This document shows positions 19,245 through 27,062 of a stretch of DNA of 64,000 nucleotides, piece by piece. Where the stretch lies: contig NZ_JASCXN010000003.1 in assembly GCF_030010625.1 (NCBI RefSeq), positions 248,001-312,000 of the forward strand. Direction: 5' to 3'. The DNA is from Streptomyces sp. CC208A (GTDB lineage: Bacteria > Actinomycetota > Actinomycetes > Streptomycetales > Streptomycetaceae). A program made the translations under genes and the position numbers. Within the stretch, counting starts at the first letter, position 1. The number at the start of each line of letters is the position of its first letter. Below the pieces are notes generated by a model. It searched no databases and was not told where the DNA came from. It was given only the letters and a program-made list of their open reading frames with translations.

Positions 19245-20500
19245 GACGTCATCACCTGAAGTTCGTCGGCCGGGCAGCCCCCGGGATCCACGTACCGTTC
19301 CTGGAAGGCGTCCACCGCCCGTCGCACCCGCTCGCTCGCGCCGGTCCGCCGCAGCGCGGGCCGGGCCGCGGCGAAGACCTCCTTGGCCACCGCGTGCAGC
19401 ACCGGATCGGCGAGCCCCTCCCGGGCCGCTCGCCGCCACAGCCGGTTGCGGGGCGCCGGTTCCGGGCCGTCCAGCTCCGCCAGCGGCCGTACCGCCCGGT
19501 AGACCCTCTCGGCCGCCTCCGCGTCGTCGAAGACCGCCGCCGTCACCGCCACCGGCACCATCCAGCCGTCCGCGCCCGGCTGCGCGTCGATCATCCGCAG
19601 TTCCAGGTGGCCGCGCGGACGGACCGGCGGGAAGAGCGTCGTCATGTGGTAGCGCAGGTCGTCGACGTCGGCCGGCCGCGGAAGCCCGGTGCGCAGCCAC
19701 TCCCGGAAGGTCAGCCCCTCCGGCACCAGCCATGGGCCCTCCTCGGCCCGGACGCAGAGCACCGGGGTGTCCAGGACGTGCGCGGTCCACTCCGCGCGCG
19801 GTTCCCCGTCCGCAGACGGCGCCAGCGTCCGCAGCGGGTCGAGGTCCGCCCACAGTGCCTGCCGGGTGGAGCGCCAGCCGGTGCGCCGTCCGCCGTGCTG
19901 CGGGGAGTTGGCGAAAACCGCCACCAGCACCGCGCCGAAGAGACGGGCCAGCTCCCAGCGCCGCAGATAGCCGAGCGGGCCCGGCTCCTCCAGACCGGCG
20001 TCCAGACAGACCTGGACCGAGGCCGACTCGCACATCATGGCCCGGCCCGCCGGGCCGGTCCGGGCGAGCGCGACCTCCATCGCGTCGTACCGCGGCTCGC
20101 GCAGCACCCGCTCGCGCGGCGAGTGCCAGGGGTCGACTCCGTACCCGCTCAGCGTCAGGCCGAGCGGGCCCAGCGCCGCGCGCACCGCCGTCAGGTCGGA
20201 GGCGAGCGAGTCGAGGCATTCCATCAGGGATCCGGCCGGACGCGAGCTGAGCTCCAGCTGCCCGCCGGGTTCGAAGGTGAGCGCCGACACCAGCGGCAGG
20301 GACCGTACGGCGTCGAGCGCGGCGGCCAGCCGGGACGGAAGGACCGGCTCCCGGGGGTCGCGCAGATCGTGGACGAGCCATTCCAGCTCCGCGCCGACGG
20401 TCCGGGGCGGGCCGGTCTTGAAACAGATACAGCGCAACAGGTCCTCCGCCGCCTCCTCGGTGAGGGGCGGGCCGCCGCGCGGGGTGCCGCTGGACGCCAT
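19241..20500 (-). CDS. egtA: Glutamate-cysteine ligase
   Basis: A 419-residue ATP-dependent ligase making gamma-glutamylcysteine, the thiol donor for EgtB. It has the GCS2/EgtA pattern: TVGAELEWLVHDL near the N-terminus, ELSSRPAGSLMECLDSL, MMCESASVQVCLDAG and RGHLELRMIDAQPG. It is the first gene of egtABCD. The promoter should lie in 20501-20733, shared with the divergent macrodomain gene. No egtE lyase gene is visible in the window. Confidence 0.96.
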   Translation of the reverse strand: MASSGTPRGGPPLTEEAAEDLLRCICFKTGPPRTVGAELEWLVHDLRDPREPVLPSRLAAALDAVRSLPLVSALTFEPGGQLELSSRPAGSLMECLDSLASDLTAVRAALGPLGLTLSGYGVDPWHSPRERVLREPRYDAMEVALARTGPAGRAMMCESASVQVCLDAGLEEPGPLGYLRRWELARLFGAVLVAVFANSPQHGGRRTGWRSTRQALWADLDPLRTLAPSADGEPRAEWTAHVLDTPVLCVRAEEGPWLVPEGLTFREWLRTGLPRPADVDDLRYHMTTLFPPVRPRGHLELRMIDAQPGADGWMVPVAVTAAVFDDAEAAERVYRAVRPLAELDGPEPAPRNRLWRRAAREGLADPVLHAVAKEVFAAARPALRRTGASERVRRAVDAFQERYVDPGGCPADELQVMTS

Positions 20501-20733
20501 CCGTGCACCTCCAGGTGCTGATCGCGGAACCGGTCGGGAAGCCGCTGCCTTCCACCTAATGCCACCGCCGGGCAGCGTGCAAGAGCGCCTACGCGCCCCT
20601 CGTACGCGCCCCCTGCGCCCCCGATCGGCCGTCGACCGTCCGTGGAACAGCCCTCGGCACCGTACGCGCCACCGCGTGGAACCGACGGAAAAAGGTTTGT
20701 CCCGGACGGGCCGAAACGATCATCCTTCGGGGC

Positions 20734-21564
20734 ATGAGTGCACGACTGCGCGAGATCGCGCGGCAGACCGAGGCGATCGTCGCCGCGGGCTCCTACACCG
20801 CCCCCGACGGGCGGACCGTCTCCCTCCGCGAGAGCATCGCGGCCGCCCTGGCCGGAACCCGTCTGTACGGCCCCGGGCCGGTCCCCGTCACCCCCGTCAC
20901 CGGCCGCGCCGGCCGGATCGAGGTCACCGGCGAGAGCAGCCTCGCCGCCGCCCGCCGGATGGCCGCCGCCGACCCGGACGGGCCGGTCGCCGTCCTGAAC
21001 TTCGCCTCCGCCCGCAATCCCGGCGGCGGCTACCTCAACGGGGCCCAGGCCCAGGAGGAGGCCCTGTGCCGCTCCTCCGCCCTCCACGCCACCCTGCTCC
21101 GCGCCCCCGCCTACTACGAGCACCACCGGGCCGACCGGGACACCTTCTACACCGATCGGGTGATCCACTCGCCCCGTGTCCCGGTCTTCCGCGACGACCG
21201 CGGCGCCCTGCTCGCCACCCCGTTCACGGTCGGTTTCCTGACCTCGCCCGCGCCCAACGCCGGCGTCGTCCGCCGCCGGAACCCCGAGCTGGCCCACCGC
21301 CTGCCCGCCGTCCTGGCCGCCCGTGCCGAGCGGGTCCTGGAGACGGCCGCCGCCGAGGGCTATCGGCGGCTGGTCCTCGGCGCCTGGGGCTGCGGTGTCT
21401 TCCGCAACGATCCGGCCGACGTGGCCGGCGCCTTCAAGGCGCTGCTGACCGGTGACGGGCGGTTCGCCGGCCACTTCGACGAGGTCGTCTTCGCGGTGCT
21501 GGACCGCGCCTCCGGGACCCCGACCCTCGCTGCCTTCCATCGGATATTGGATCCGATCGCCTGA
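20734..21564 (+). CDS. TIGR02452 / microbial PARG-like macrodomain protein
   Basis: A 276-residue protein of the bacterial poly(ADP-ribose) glycohydrolase-like macrodomain family. The signature is present: VLNFASARNPGGGYLNGAQAQEE (the GGG...QEE catalytic loop), then HSPRVPVFRDD, TPFTVGFLTSPAPNAG and LVLGAWGCGVFRNDPADVA. It probably removes ADP-ribose from proteins or free poly-ADP-ribose. It has no ART partner in the window. It is divergent from egtA. Its last codons contain the recurrent GGATATTGGATCCGAT motif (21542-21557). Confidence 0.88.
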   Translation: MSARLREIARQTEAIVAAGSYTAPDGRTVSLRESIAAALAGTRLYGPGPVPVTPVTGRAGRIEVTGESSLAAARRMAAADPDGPVAVLNFASARNPGGGYLNGAQAQEEALCRSSALHATLLRAPAYYEHHRADRDTFYTDRVIHSPRVPVFRDDRGALLATPFTVGFLTSPAPNAGVVRRRNPELAHRLPAVLAARAERVLETAAAEGYRRLVLGAWGCGVFRNDPADVAGAFKALLTGDGRFAGHFDEVVFAVLDRASGTPTLAAFHRILDPIA

Positions 21565-21686
21565 TCCGCCCCTTGATCCGCCCCCGCCGTGCCCGTAGTG
21601 CGAGCTTCGCACTCCCGTGCGAGCCTGAAGGGACACGGGCACGCGTCCGAGCCGCGTCCGAGAGCCGTCGCACGGGAGGCACGATC

Positions 21687-21857
21687 GTGGGCAGGAAACA
21701 GACCCGGGTGAACAAGGGCGCCCGCACGGGCGGTCACGAGCACCGCGAGACGGCGTCCGCCAAGGAGAAGACCAGGACCACGGCCGCCGGCGAGCCGCCG
21801 CGGCCCGTCATCGAGACGGCGTCCCACCGCAAGGAGCGGAAGTTCGGCCACAACTGA
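21687..21857 (+). CDS. Small basic hypothetical protein (56 aa)
   Basis: A 56-residue Lys/Arg-rich, probably disordered protein. It opens with a GRKQTRVNKGARTGGHEHRE segment and ends HRKERKFGHN. The GTG at 21687 has a GGGAGG ribosome site 7 bp upstream, and composition starts to look coding there. It could bind nucleic acid, but no known motif supports that. The 16-bp tandem repeat begins 63 bp downstream. Confidence 0.55.
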   Translation: MGRKQTRVNKGARTGGHEHRETASAKEKTRTTAAGEPPRPVIETASHRKERKFGHN

Positions 21858-21920
21858 GTGCGGGGATCCGGGGAGACGGGGGAACGGGCCGGGACCCGAC
21901 GCCGACACGGCGCGGGCCCC

Positions 21921-22258
21921 GGCCTTCGCGGTGGCTGTCCTTTGTGGCGCCCGGCCTTTGCGGCGTCCGTCTTTCGCGGGCCCTGGCTTGCGCGGCGCCT
22001 GACCTTCGCAGGGCCTGGCCTTTGTGGCGCCAGGCTTTCGTGGTGCCTGGCCCGCGCGGTCCTTGGCCTGCGCGGTGTCCGGCCTGCGCGCCGCCGGGTC
22101 TGCGCGTGCCTGACCTGCGCGGCACCCGGCCCTTCCTGACGCCTGGCCTGCGCGGTACTCCGCTCTTCACGGCGCCCGGTCTTCCCGGACCCTGTTCTTC
22201 GAGGCGCCCCGGTCTTCCTGGGCCCGCTCCTCACGGCGGACCGGTCTCCGTGGCGCCC
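21921..22258. repeat. Degenerate 16-bp tandem repeat, about 21 copies
   Basis: A continuous run of units close to GGCCTTYGCGGYGCCY. Seventeen units are 16, 15 or 16 bp by direct parsing and four are 17 bp. The period is not a multiple of three and no frame across it looks like a protein, so it is non-coding. It fills most of the 573-bp gap between the small basic protein and the MFS gene. I see no other gene in that gap. Confidence 0.8.
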
Positions 22259-22430
22259 CGCCCTCCAGGGCTCCCACCCGGACGGCGTCCGGGCCGATCG
22301 CCGTCGCCGACGGTGATCCCGGCCGTCGCCGCCTGCTCACCCCGCTCCGCCCCGTGGGGCCGGCACGGAGCAGGCCGGCCGACCGGCCGCGCTCGCCGTC
22401 GCCATGCTCACCGGCTCAGCCCCCCGCGGC

Positions 22431-23723
22431 TCAGCGGACGGAGCGGATCGGCCGGACGGCCAGGGCGCCCAGGACCGACAGGGCGGCCGCCAACAGGAAC
22501 AGGGGCGTGTACCCGCCGCCGATCGAGACCACCGCGGAGGCGACGAAGGGCGCCACGATCTGCGGTCCGGCGTTGGCGATGTTGAGGACGCCCATGTCGC
22601 GGGCCGCGTCCTCCGCCTTCGGCAGCACCATCGTCACCAGGGCCGTGTCCACCGCCATGTAGCAGCCGAAACCGAGGCCGTTGACGACGGAGAAGGCGAG
22701 CATCCCGGGCCAGCTGGTGGTGAGCGCAGGGATGAGCAGGGCGCCGGCCGCGAGCGTGGCCGAGGCACCGACGAAGAGCTTGCGGCGGTCGAAGCGGTCG
22801 GACAGCCAGCCGCCGAGGACCGTGGAGACCACCATGGCCACCGAGTTGACCGGCATGAGGATGGCGACGGCCTCCTCTGCCGAGAGCCCGGCCGGCAGGT
22901 CGGTGTGGTCCTTGAGGATGTACAACTGGAAGCCGGCGACCGCGAAGTAGCCGAGGACGAGCAGCGCCCGACCGATGAACGCCCAGCGGAAGTCATGGTC
23001 CTTGAGGGCGCTGCCGAAGGCGGCGAGCTGCGCCTTCACCGGCATCGGGGCCTTGGCGGGCATCCGCTCCTCGCGGGCGAGCGAGGTGAAGACGACGGCG
23101 GTGACGGCGACGATCGAGCCGAAGACCAGGTAACCGGTCCGGTAGTCCTCGGAGAAGGCCGCGCCGAGCAGGGCGCCGATGGTGGAGCCGATCGGCAGTC
23201 CGAGGCCGACGGCGGCCGACGCCTTGCCGCGCGAGGCGAGCGGGACCCGGTCGGGCACCACGGAGGTGATCGCCGCCTGGTAGACGTTCATCACCGCCTG
23301 GCCCAGACACCAGGCGATGGTGATCAGCAGGATCGTGTGCACGTTGCCGAGGAGCAGCATCACCGGCACGGCGAGCAGACCGCCGCCCAGGATCCACGGG
23401 TTGCGGCGGCCGGAGCGGTCGGAGAGTGCGCCCGCGACCGGGTTGAAGACCGTCGCGAAGATCGCCGATATACCGGAGACCAGGCCGAAGTTGGCCACCT
23501 TGTCGGCCGGGTCGACGGCCTCGATCTGGAGCGCGAGCAGCAGTCCCGGCACGCCGACGTAGAGCGCGTACATCGCCGTGTTGCCGAGGAGCAGCAGCGG
23601 CAGCAGTCCGCGGGTGAGGCGGGGAGCGGCGGGAGAGGCGGAGCCGGTACCGGAGCGGGAGTCGGGGCCGGAGCCGGTACCGGAGCCCGTACCGGCTCCG
23701 GCCCCGGGGGAGGAAAGGGCCAC
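22431..23723 (-). CDS. MFS transporter
   Basis: A 430-residue, twelve-helix major facilitator protein. After a 35-residue Gly/Ser-rich tail the first helix is LLPLLLLGNTAMYALYVGVPG. The signature loop is NPVAGALSDRSGRRNPWIL, and a matching loop between helices 8 and 9 is GGWLSDRFDRRKLFVG. It is divergent from a LacI-type regulator with a double palindrome between them, so it is probably a sugar or glycoside transporter induced by its own substrate. Confidence 0.92.
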   Translation of the reverse strand: MALSSPGAGAGTGSGTGSGPDSRSGTGSASPAAPRLTRGLLPLLLLGNTAMYALYVGVPGLLLALQIEAVDPADKVANFGLVSGISAIFATVFNPVAGALSDRSGRRNPWILGGGLLAVPVMLLLGNVHTILLITIAWCLGQAVMNVYQAAITSVVPDRVPLASRGKASAAVGLGLPIGSTIGALLGAAFSEDYRTGYLVFGSIVAVTAVVFTSLAREERMPAKAPMPVKAQLAAFGSALKDHDFRWAFIGRALLVLGYFAVAGFQLYILKDHTDLPAGLSAEEAVAILMPVNSVAMVVSTVLGGWLSDRFDRRKLFVGASATLAAGALLIPALTTSWPGMLAFSVVNGLGFGCYMAVDTALVTMVLPKAEDAARDMGVLNIANAGPQIVAPFVASAVVSIGGGYTPLFLLAAALSVLGALAVRPIRSVR

Positions 23724-23782
23724 GTTGCCCTCCAGGGGAGAACGCCCGACGAGAGGGCGGTAAGCGGATGGTTTCGGGGGAG

Positions 23783-23807
23783 TGACACGTGTCAGTGACT
23801 CGTGTCA
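23783..23807. promoter_or_regulatory. Double palindromic operator between MFS and LacI genes
   Basis: TGACACGTGTCA (23783-23794) is a perfect 12-bp palindrome with a central CG, as LacI-family operators have. TGACTCGTGTCA (23796-23807) is an adjacent copy with one mismatch. They lie 60 bp upstream of the MFS start and 72 bp upstream of the LacI start. Confidence 0.7.
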
Positions 23808-23879
23808 GCATTGTGTAGCACCCAGTTCCGGCCATCCGCCAGACCCTGCGCCGGATTGTTCTGGAAAGATGCCGAAGCG

Positions 23880-24926
23880 ATGAGTCAGTCGATCGAACAG
23901 CCCGCCGACGGCGACCCGGGCCGCACCCCCGCCCGCGCCGTGCCGACCAGCGCCGACGTGGCGCGACTCGCGGGCGTCTCCCGGGCCACCGTCAGCTACG
24001 TCCTCAACAACACCTCGGCCGTCCGCATCAGCGAGCCGACCCGCGCACGGGTCCGCGAGGCGGCCCGGGAGCTGGGCTACGTCCCCCACGCGGCGGCCCG
24101 CACCCTGCGCGCGGGCCACAGCCGGATGGTGCTCCTGCCCACCGCCCACGTCCCCGTCGGCTCGCTCTACAGCGGGTTCTTCCACGACCTGCAGGGCGCC
24201 CTGCGCCGACTCGACTACACCGTCGTCCAGTACGGCAGCATCGGCCTCGACCCCGAGGACGCCGCCCGCGCCTGGGCCGAACTGCGCCCCGCCGCCGTGG
24301 TGTCGACCGGCGAGGTCGAGGTGACCTCCGAGGCCGTCGACATCCTCCGCCGCTCCGGGGTCAAGGCGGTGATCACCATCGGCACCGGCCGGACCGAGGG
24401 CACCCGCTCCCTCGTCCTGGACCAGCCGCGGGTCGGCGAGGTCGCCGTCGAGCACCTGACCGCGACGGGCCGCCGCCGCATCGGCGTCGTCGTACCGGAG
24501 GAGCCGGGCCTCGGCATGTTCTCAGGGCCGCGCCTGGAGGGCGCCCGCCGCGCCGCCCGGGCCGCCGGCGCCGCCGTCGTACCGCTGCCCCTCGCGTACA
24601 CCGAGGAGTCCGCCGGGGAGCTGGCGGCGCGCTGGCCCGAACTCGGGCTCGACGCCGTCTTCGGTTACAACGACGAGTACGCCATGCTCCTCATGCGGGC
24701 CCTCCAGGACGCCGGTGTGGCCGTCCCCGAGGAGACCGCTGTGATCGGCGCCGACGACCTCCTCCTCGGCCGGCTCCTGCGGCCGCGCCTGAGCACCGTG
24801 CACATCGACCTGATCCCCGGCCGAGAACTGGCCGAACTGGTCGACAACGCCGTCAACGGCACCGTCGACGATCCGGCCACCCGCGTCCTTCTGAACTCAC
24901 GCGTCGTCCGACGCGAGTCCACCTGA
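23880..24926 (+). CDS. LacI-family transcriptional regulator
   Basis: A 348-residue protein. Residues ~20-70 are the LacI HTH and hinge: PTSADVARLAGVSRATVSYVLNN and RVREAARELGYVPHAAARTLR. A periplasmic-binding-like sensor domain follows, ending LSTVHIDLIPG. It probably represses the divergent MFS gene through the paired palindromes. Its last 30 bp overlap, on the other strand, the end of the WYL gene. Confidence 0.94.
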   Translation: MSQSIEQPADGDPGRTPARAVPTSADVARLAGVSRATVSYVLNNTSAVRISEPTRARVREAARELGYVPHAAARTLRAGHSRMVLLPTAHVPVGSLYSGFFHDLQGALRRLDYTVVQYGSIGLDPEDAARAWAELRPAAVVSTGEVEVTSEAVDILRRSGVKAVITIGTGRTEGTRSLVLDQPRVGEVAVEHLTATGRRRIGVVVPEEPGLGMFSGPRLEGARRAARAAGAAVVPLPLAYTEESAGELAARWPELGLDAVFGYNDEYAMLLMRALQDAGVAVPEETAVIGADDLLLGRLLRPRLSTVHIDLIPGRELAELVDNAVNGTVDDPATRVLLNSRVVRREST

Positions 24927-25979
24927 CGCCCGGCCCGGCGACAGCGAGCCCCGAGCCCCGGCGACACGCCCCCACTCCTCCGACCGCCCCGAGCCCGGCG
25001 ATTCTCGGCCCGGCCCCCCGTAGCGCGCGGCCAACGCGGCGGCCCGGTCGCGCAGCGAGACACGCAGCGACTCCGGTGCCAGGGCCTCCGCGTCCGCCCC
25101 GAGCTGCCACAGCGCCCACTCGGCGTGCCGCAGGTCCTGGAACGTCGCCTCCAGCAGCGGCCGGCCGTCGTCCGTGTCGCCCGTCGCGGCCCGGACGGCC
25201 ACCGCGGTGGCCAGCAGCTCCTCCCTCCGCTCCGGCCGCACCCGTACCAGCACGGCGAGATGACCGGTGGACAGGAACCGCGCGCACCGCTTCCGCCATG
25301 CCCCGTCGAGATCGACCCGGCTCGGCCGCTCGGCCGGTTCGGGAAGCTCTTCGGCGGCCAGCACCCGCGACAGCCGGTAGGTGCGGTCGGCACCGGCCCG
25401 CGTGGCCAGCAGATACCCGCGGTCGCGCACGGTGACCAGGCCGATCGGATCCACCGTGCGCCACCGGGGCGCCTGGTCCGTGGCCGCGTAGTGGAGGCGC
25501 AGTCTGTGCCCGGAGAGCACCGCGTGCCGGATCTCGCTCATCGCCGGGCGGGGCACCTCGTCCGTGGCCGTACGGCGGGGGAGCAGGTCGGTCTCCGGCT
25601 CGACGAGGAAGCGCCGGGCCGCGTCGCTCGCGAGGGCCCGGTGCCCCTCGGGCAGCGCGTCGACCACCTTGCGGACGGCCGAGGCGAGCGCCTCGCCCAG
25701 ACCGAACGCCTGCTCGCCGCGCCCCGGTCCGGCCGTCAGCAGGGCGAGCGCCTCGTCATGGTTGAGGCCGGTGAGCTCGGTCCGGAAACCGGGCAGCAAC
25801 GCGAACCCGCCGTGCCGGCCGCGCTCGGTGTAGACCGGCACACCGGCCGCGGAGAGCGCCTCGATGTCGCGCAGCACGGTACGGGTGGACACCTCCAGCT
25901 CCCGGGCGAGCGCACCCGCGGTCATACGGCCGCGCTGCCGCAGGAGCAGCACCAGGGAGACCAGACGATCGGCGCGCAT
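24897..25979 (-). CDS. WYL-domain transcriptional regulator (YafY type)
   Basis: A 360-residue regulator. The N-terminal HTH is MRADRLVSLVLLLRQRGRMT, then ALARELEVSTRTVLRDIEAL. The WYL region includes HRLRLHYAATDQAPRWRTVDPIGLV and RGYLLATRAGADRTYRLSR, and a C-terminal WCX-like domain ends near AALAARYGG. Start ATG 25979 follows within 12 bp of a three-copy direct repeat, strongly suggesting autoregulation. It is divergent from a truncated ridA, a common partner of such regulators. Confidence 0.92.
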   Translation of the reverse strand: MRADRLVSLVLLLRQRGRMTAGALARELEVSTRTVLRDIEALSAAGVPVYTERGRHGGFALLPGFRTELTGLNHDEALALLTAGPGRGEQAFGLGEALASAVRKVVDALPEGHRALASDAARRFLVEPETDLLPRRTATDEVPRPAMSEIRHAVLSGHRLRLHYAATDQAPRWRTVDPIGLVTVRDRGYLLATRAGADRTYRLSRVLAAEELPEPAERPSRVDLDGAWRKRCARFLSTGHLAVLVRVRPERREELLATAVAVRAATGDTDDGRPLLEATFQDLRHAEWALWQLGADAEALAPESLRVSLRDRAAALAARYGGPGRESPGSGRSEEWGRVAGARGSLSPGRASGGLASDDA

Positions 25980-25990
25980 ACGGGGACCGT

Positions 25991-26032
25991 ATCCAATACA
26001 CGACATCCCATACACCGCATCCGATACACAGC
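25991..26032. promoter_or_regulatory. Three tandem 14-bp operator repeats upstream of the WYL regulator
   Basis: Copies are at 25991-26004, 26005-26018 and 26019-26032, with the pattern ATCCnATACACnnC. They touch end to end with no spacer and lie 11 bp upstream of the regulator start. A degraded partial copy (CCCATACATG) lies near 26060. The arrangement suggests cooperative binding by several regulator subunits. Confidence 0.7.
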
Positions 26033-26153
26033 CTCCCCTGCACGACCCCCACCCGCCGCCCCATACATGACCAAGGGTGTCGTGATTCGCTGGAAGCCTC
26101 GTCAATACCACCCGCAAGAAGCGCAACAAGCGCACGCATGCATGGGAGTTGAC

Positions 26154-26288
26154 GTGACAGTGGAACGAACGGCGGTCAACCCGGTGACCTGGTCATTGGA
26201 TATGGGATTCAATCAGGGCGAGCTCGTCCCCGGGCAGACCCGGACCCTCTACGTCTCGGGGCAGACCGCGATGAGCGCCGACGGCAGC
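26154..26288 (+). pseudogene. Truncated RidA-family (YjgF) gene, N-terminal third only
   Basis: Translation from GTG 26154 (GGGAG ribosome site ahead) gives VERTAVNPVTWSLDMGFNQG, then ELVPGQTRTLYVSGQTAMSADGS. This is the start of the RidA enamine/imine deaminase family. After ~45 residues the similarity stops abruptly and the frame runs antisense through the next gene. Full RidA is ~125-130 residues, so about two thirds are lost. A deletion joining this gene to the opposing small gene is the simplest explanation. Confidence 0.75.
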
Positions 26289-26542
26289 AGCCGGAAGAGC
26301 CGGAGGACCTCCTCGCGGGCGACCTCGCGCAGCTCACCCGGGGCCGCGGATTCCTCGTCCGGGTTCTCCCAGATCAGCAAGCCCTCGCGGAACGCGCTGA
26401 GGCACCAGCCGCTCTCATGGGTCAGCGAGACGTCGGGGTGCTCGTCATCCGCCTCCGCGAGGCCGTCGAGCACACGCCCCATCATCTCCGGGTCGGGCTC
26501 GTCGACCGTTCCGCCCATGATGTCGTACATGAAATGACTCAT
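26249..26542 (-). CDS. Hypothetical acidic protein, possibly 3'-truncated
   Basis: A 97-residue acidic protein opening MSHFMYDIMGGTVDEPDPEM and continuing HPDVSLTHESGWCLSAFREGLLIWEN. Composition looks coding, and a GAGGTAA site lies upstream. I do not recognise the family. Its last ~13 residues are antisense to the ridA remnant, so the original C-terminus may have been lost in the same deletion. It could be an immunity-type protein, but nothing shows this directly. Confidence 0.5.
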   Translation of the reverse strand: MSHFMYDIMGGTVDEPDPEMMGRVLDGLAEADDEHPDVSLTHESGWCLSAFREGLLIWENPDEESAAPGELREVAREEVLRLFRLLPSALIAVCPET

Positions 26543-26669
26543 CCGCCCATTACCTCACGCCATGATCCACGGAACACTGCCCGGAACTCGTCCCCATGCC
26601 GTTCCGGCCGGTCCGCGGGGTGTGGCGGGCCGGGCGGCGGGAGGCGGGGGGAGCGCTTAGCGTCGGTGC

Positions 26670-26939
26670 ATGAGTACTCATCCGAAGCGTTACGAGATCC
26701 TGCTGGTGCCGGCGCACGTCGAGGACCGGGGCGGGGCGCTCTCCGCCGACAGTGCCGTCCGGTCCGCCGTCGTGGAGCTGACCGGGCGGTACGGGGCGTC
26801 CGGGTACCCCATCTACGAGGGGCACGGCGTCGTCGCCGACATCGACCCCGAGACACGCGCGGTGGAGGCCCTGCTCGTGGACGGGCGGGAGCTGGACTAC
26901 GGCCTCGTCGCGCTGGTCCAGGACGCCCCCGCGGCTTGA
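26670..26939 (+). CDS. Hypothetical protein (89 aa)
   Basis: An 89-residue soluble protein: MSTHPKRYEILLVPAHVEDR, then AVVELTGRYGASGYPIYEGHG, VVADIDPETRAVEALLVDGREL. The alternating hydrophobic pattern suggests a compact alpha/beta fold. I do not recognise a family. A -10-like tagcgt lies before the ATG with no clear ribosome site, suggesting leaderless expression. Confidence 0.6.
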   Translation: MSTHPKRYEILLVPAHVEDRGGALSADSAVRSAVVELTGRYGASGYPIYEGHGVVADIDPETRAVEALLVDGRELDYGLVALVQDAPAA

Positions 26940-27062
26940 GCCCCGCGGCCGGGGGCCGTTGACACGGCGGACCGGCGGGCCCAGACTCTGCGCGCGCACC
27001 AGCGCGAAACTTGTTTCACCAGGCGAACAGAGTCGTTCCGCCGGTCACCCGGGAGAGATCCG

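Noticed and set aside
21921-22258. CRISPR array
   Set aside because: Units are 16 bp, contiguous and degenerate, with no distinct spacers, and no cas genes are present.
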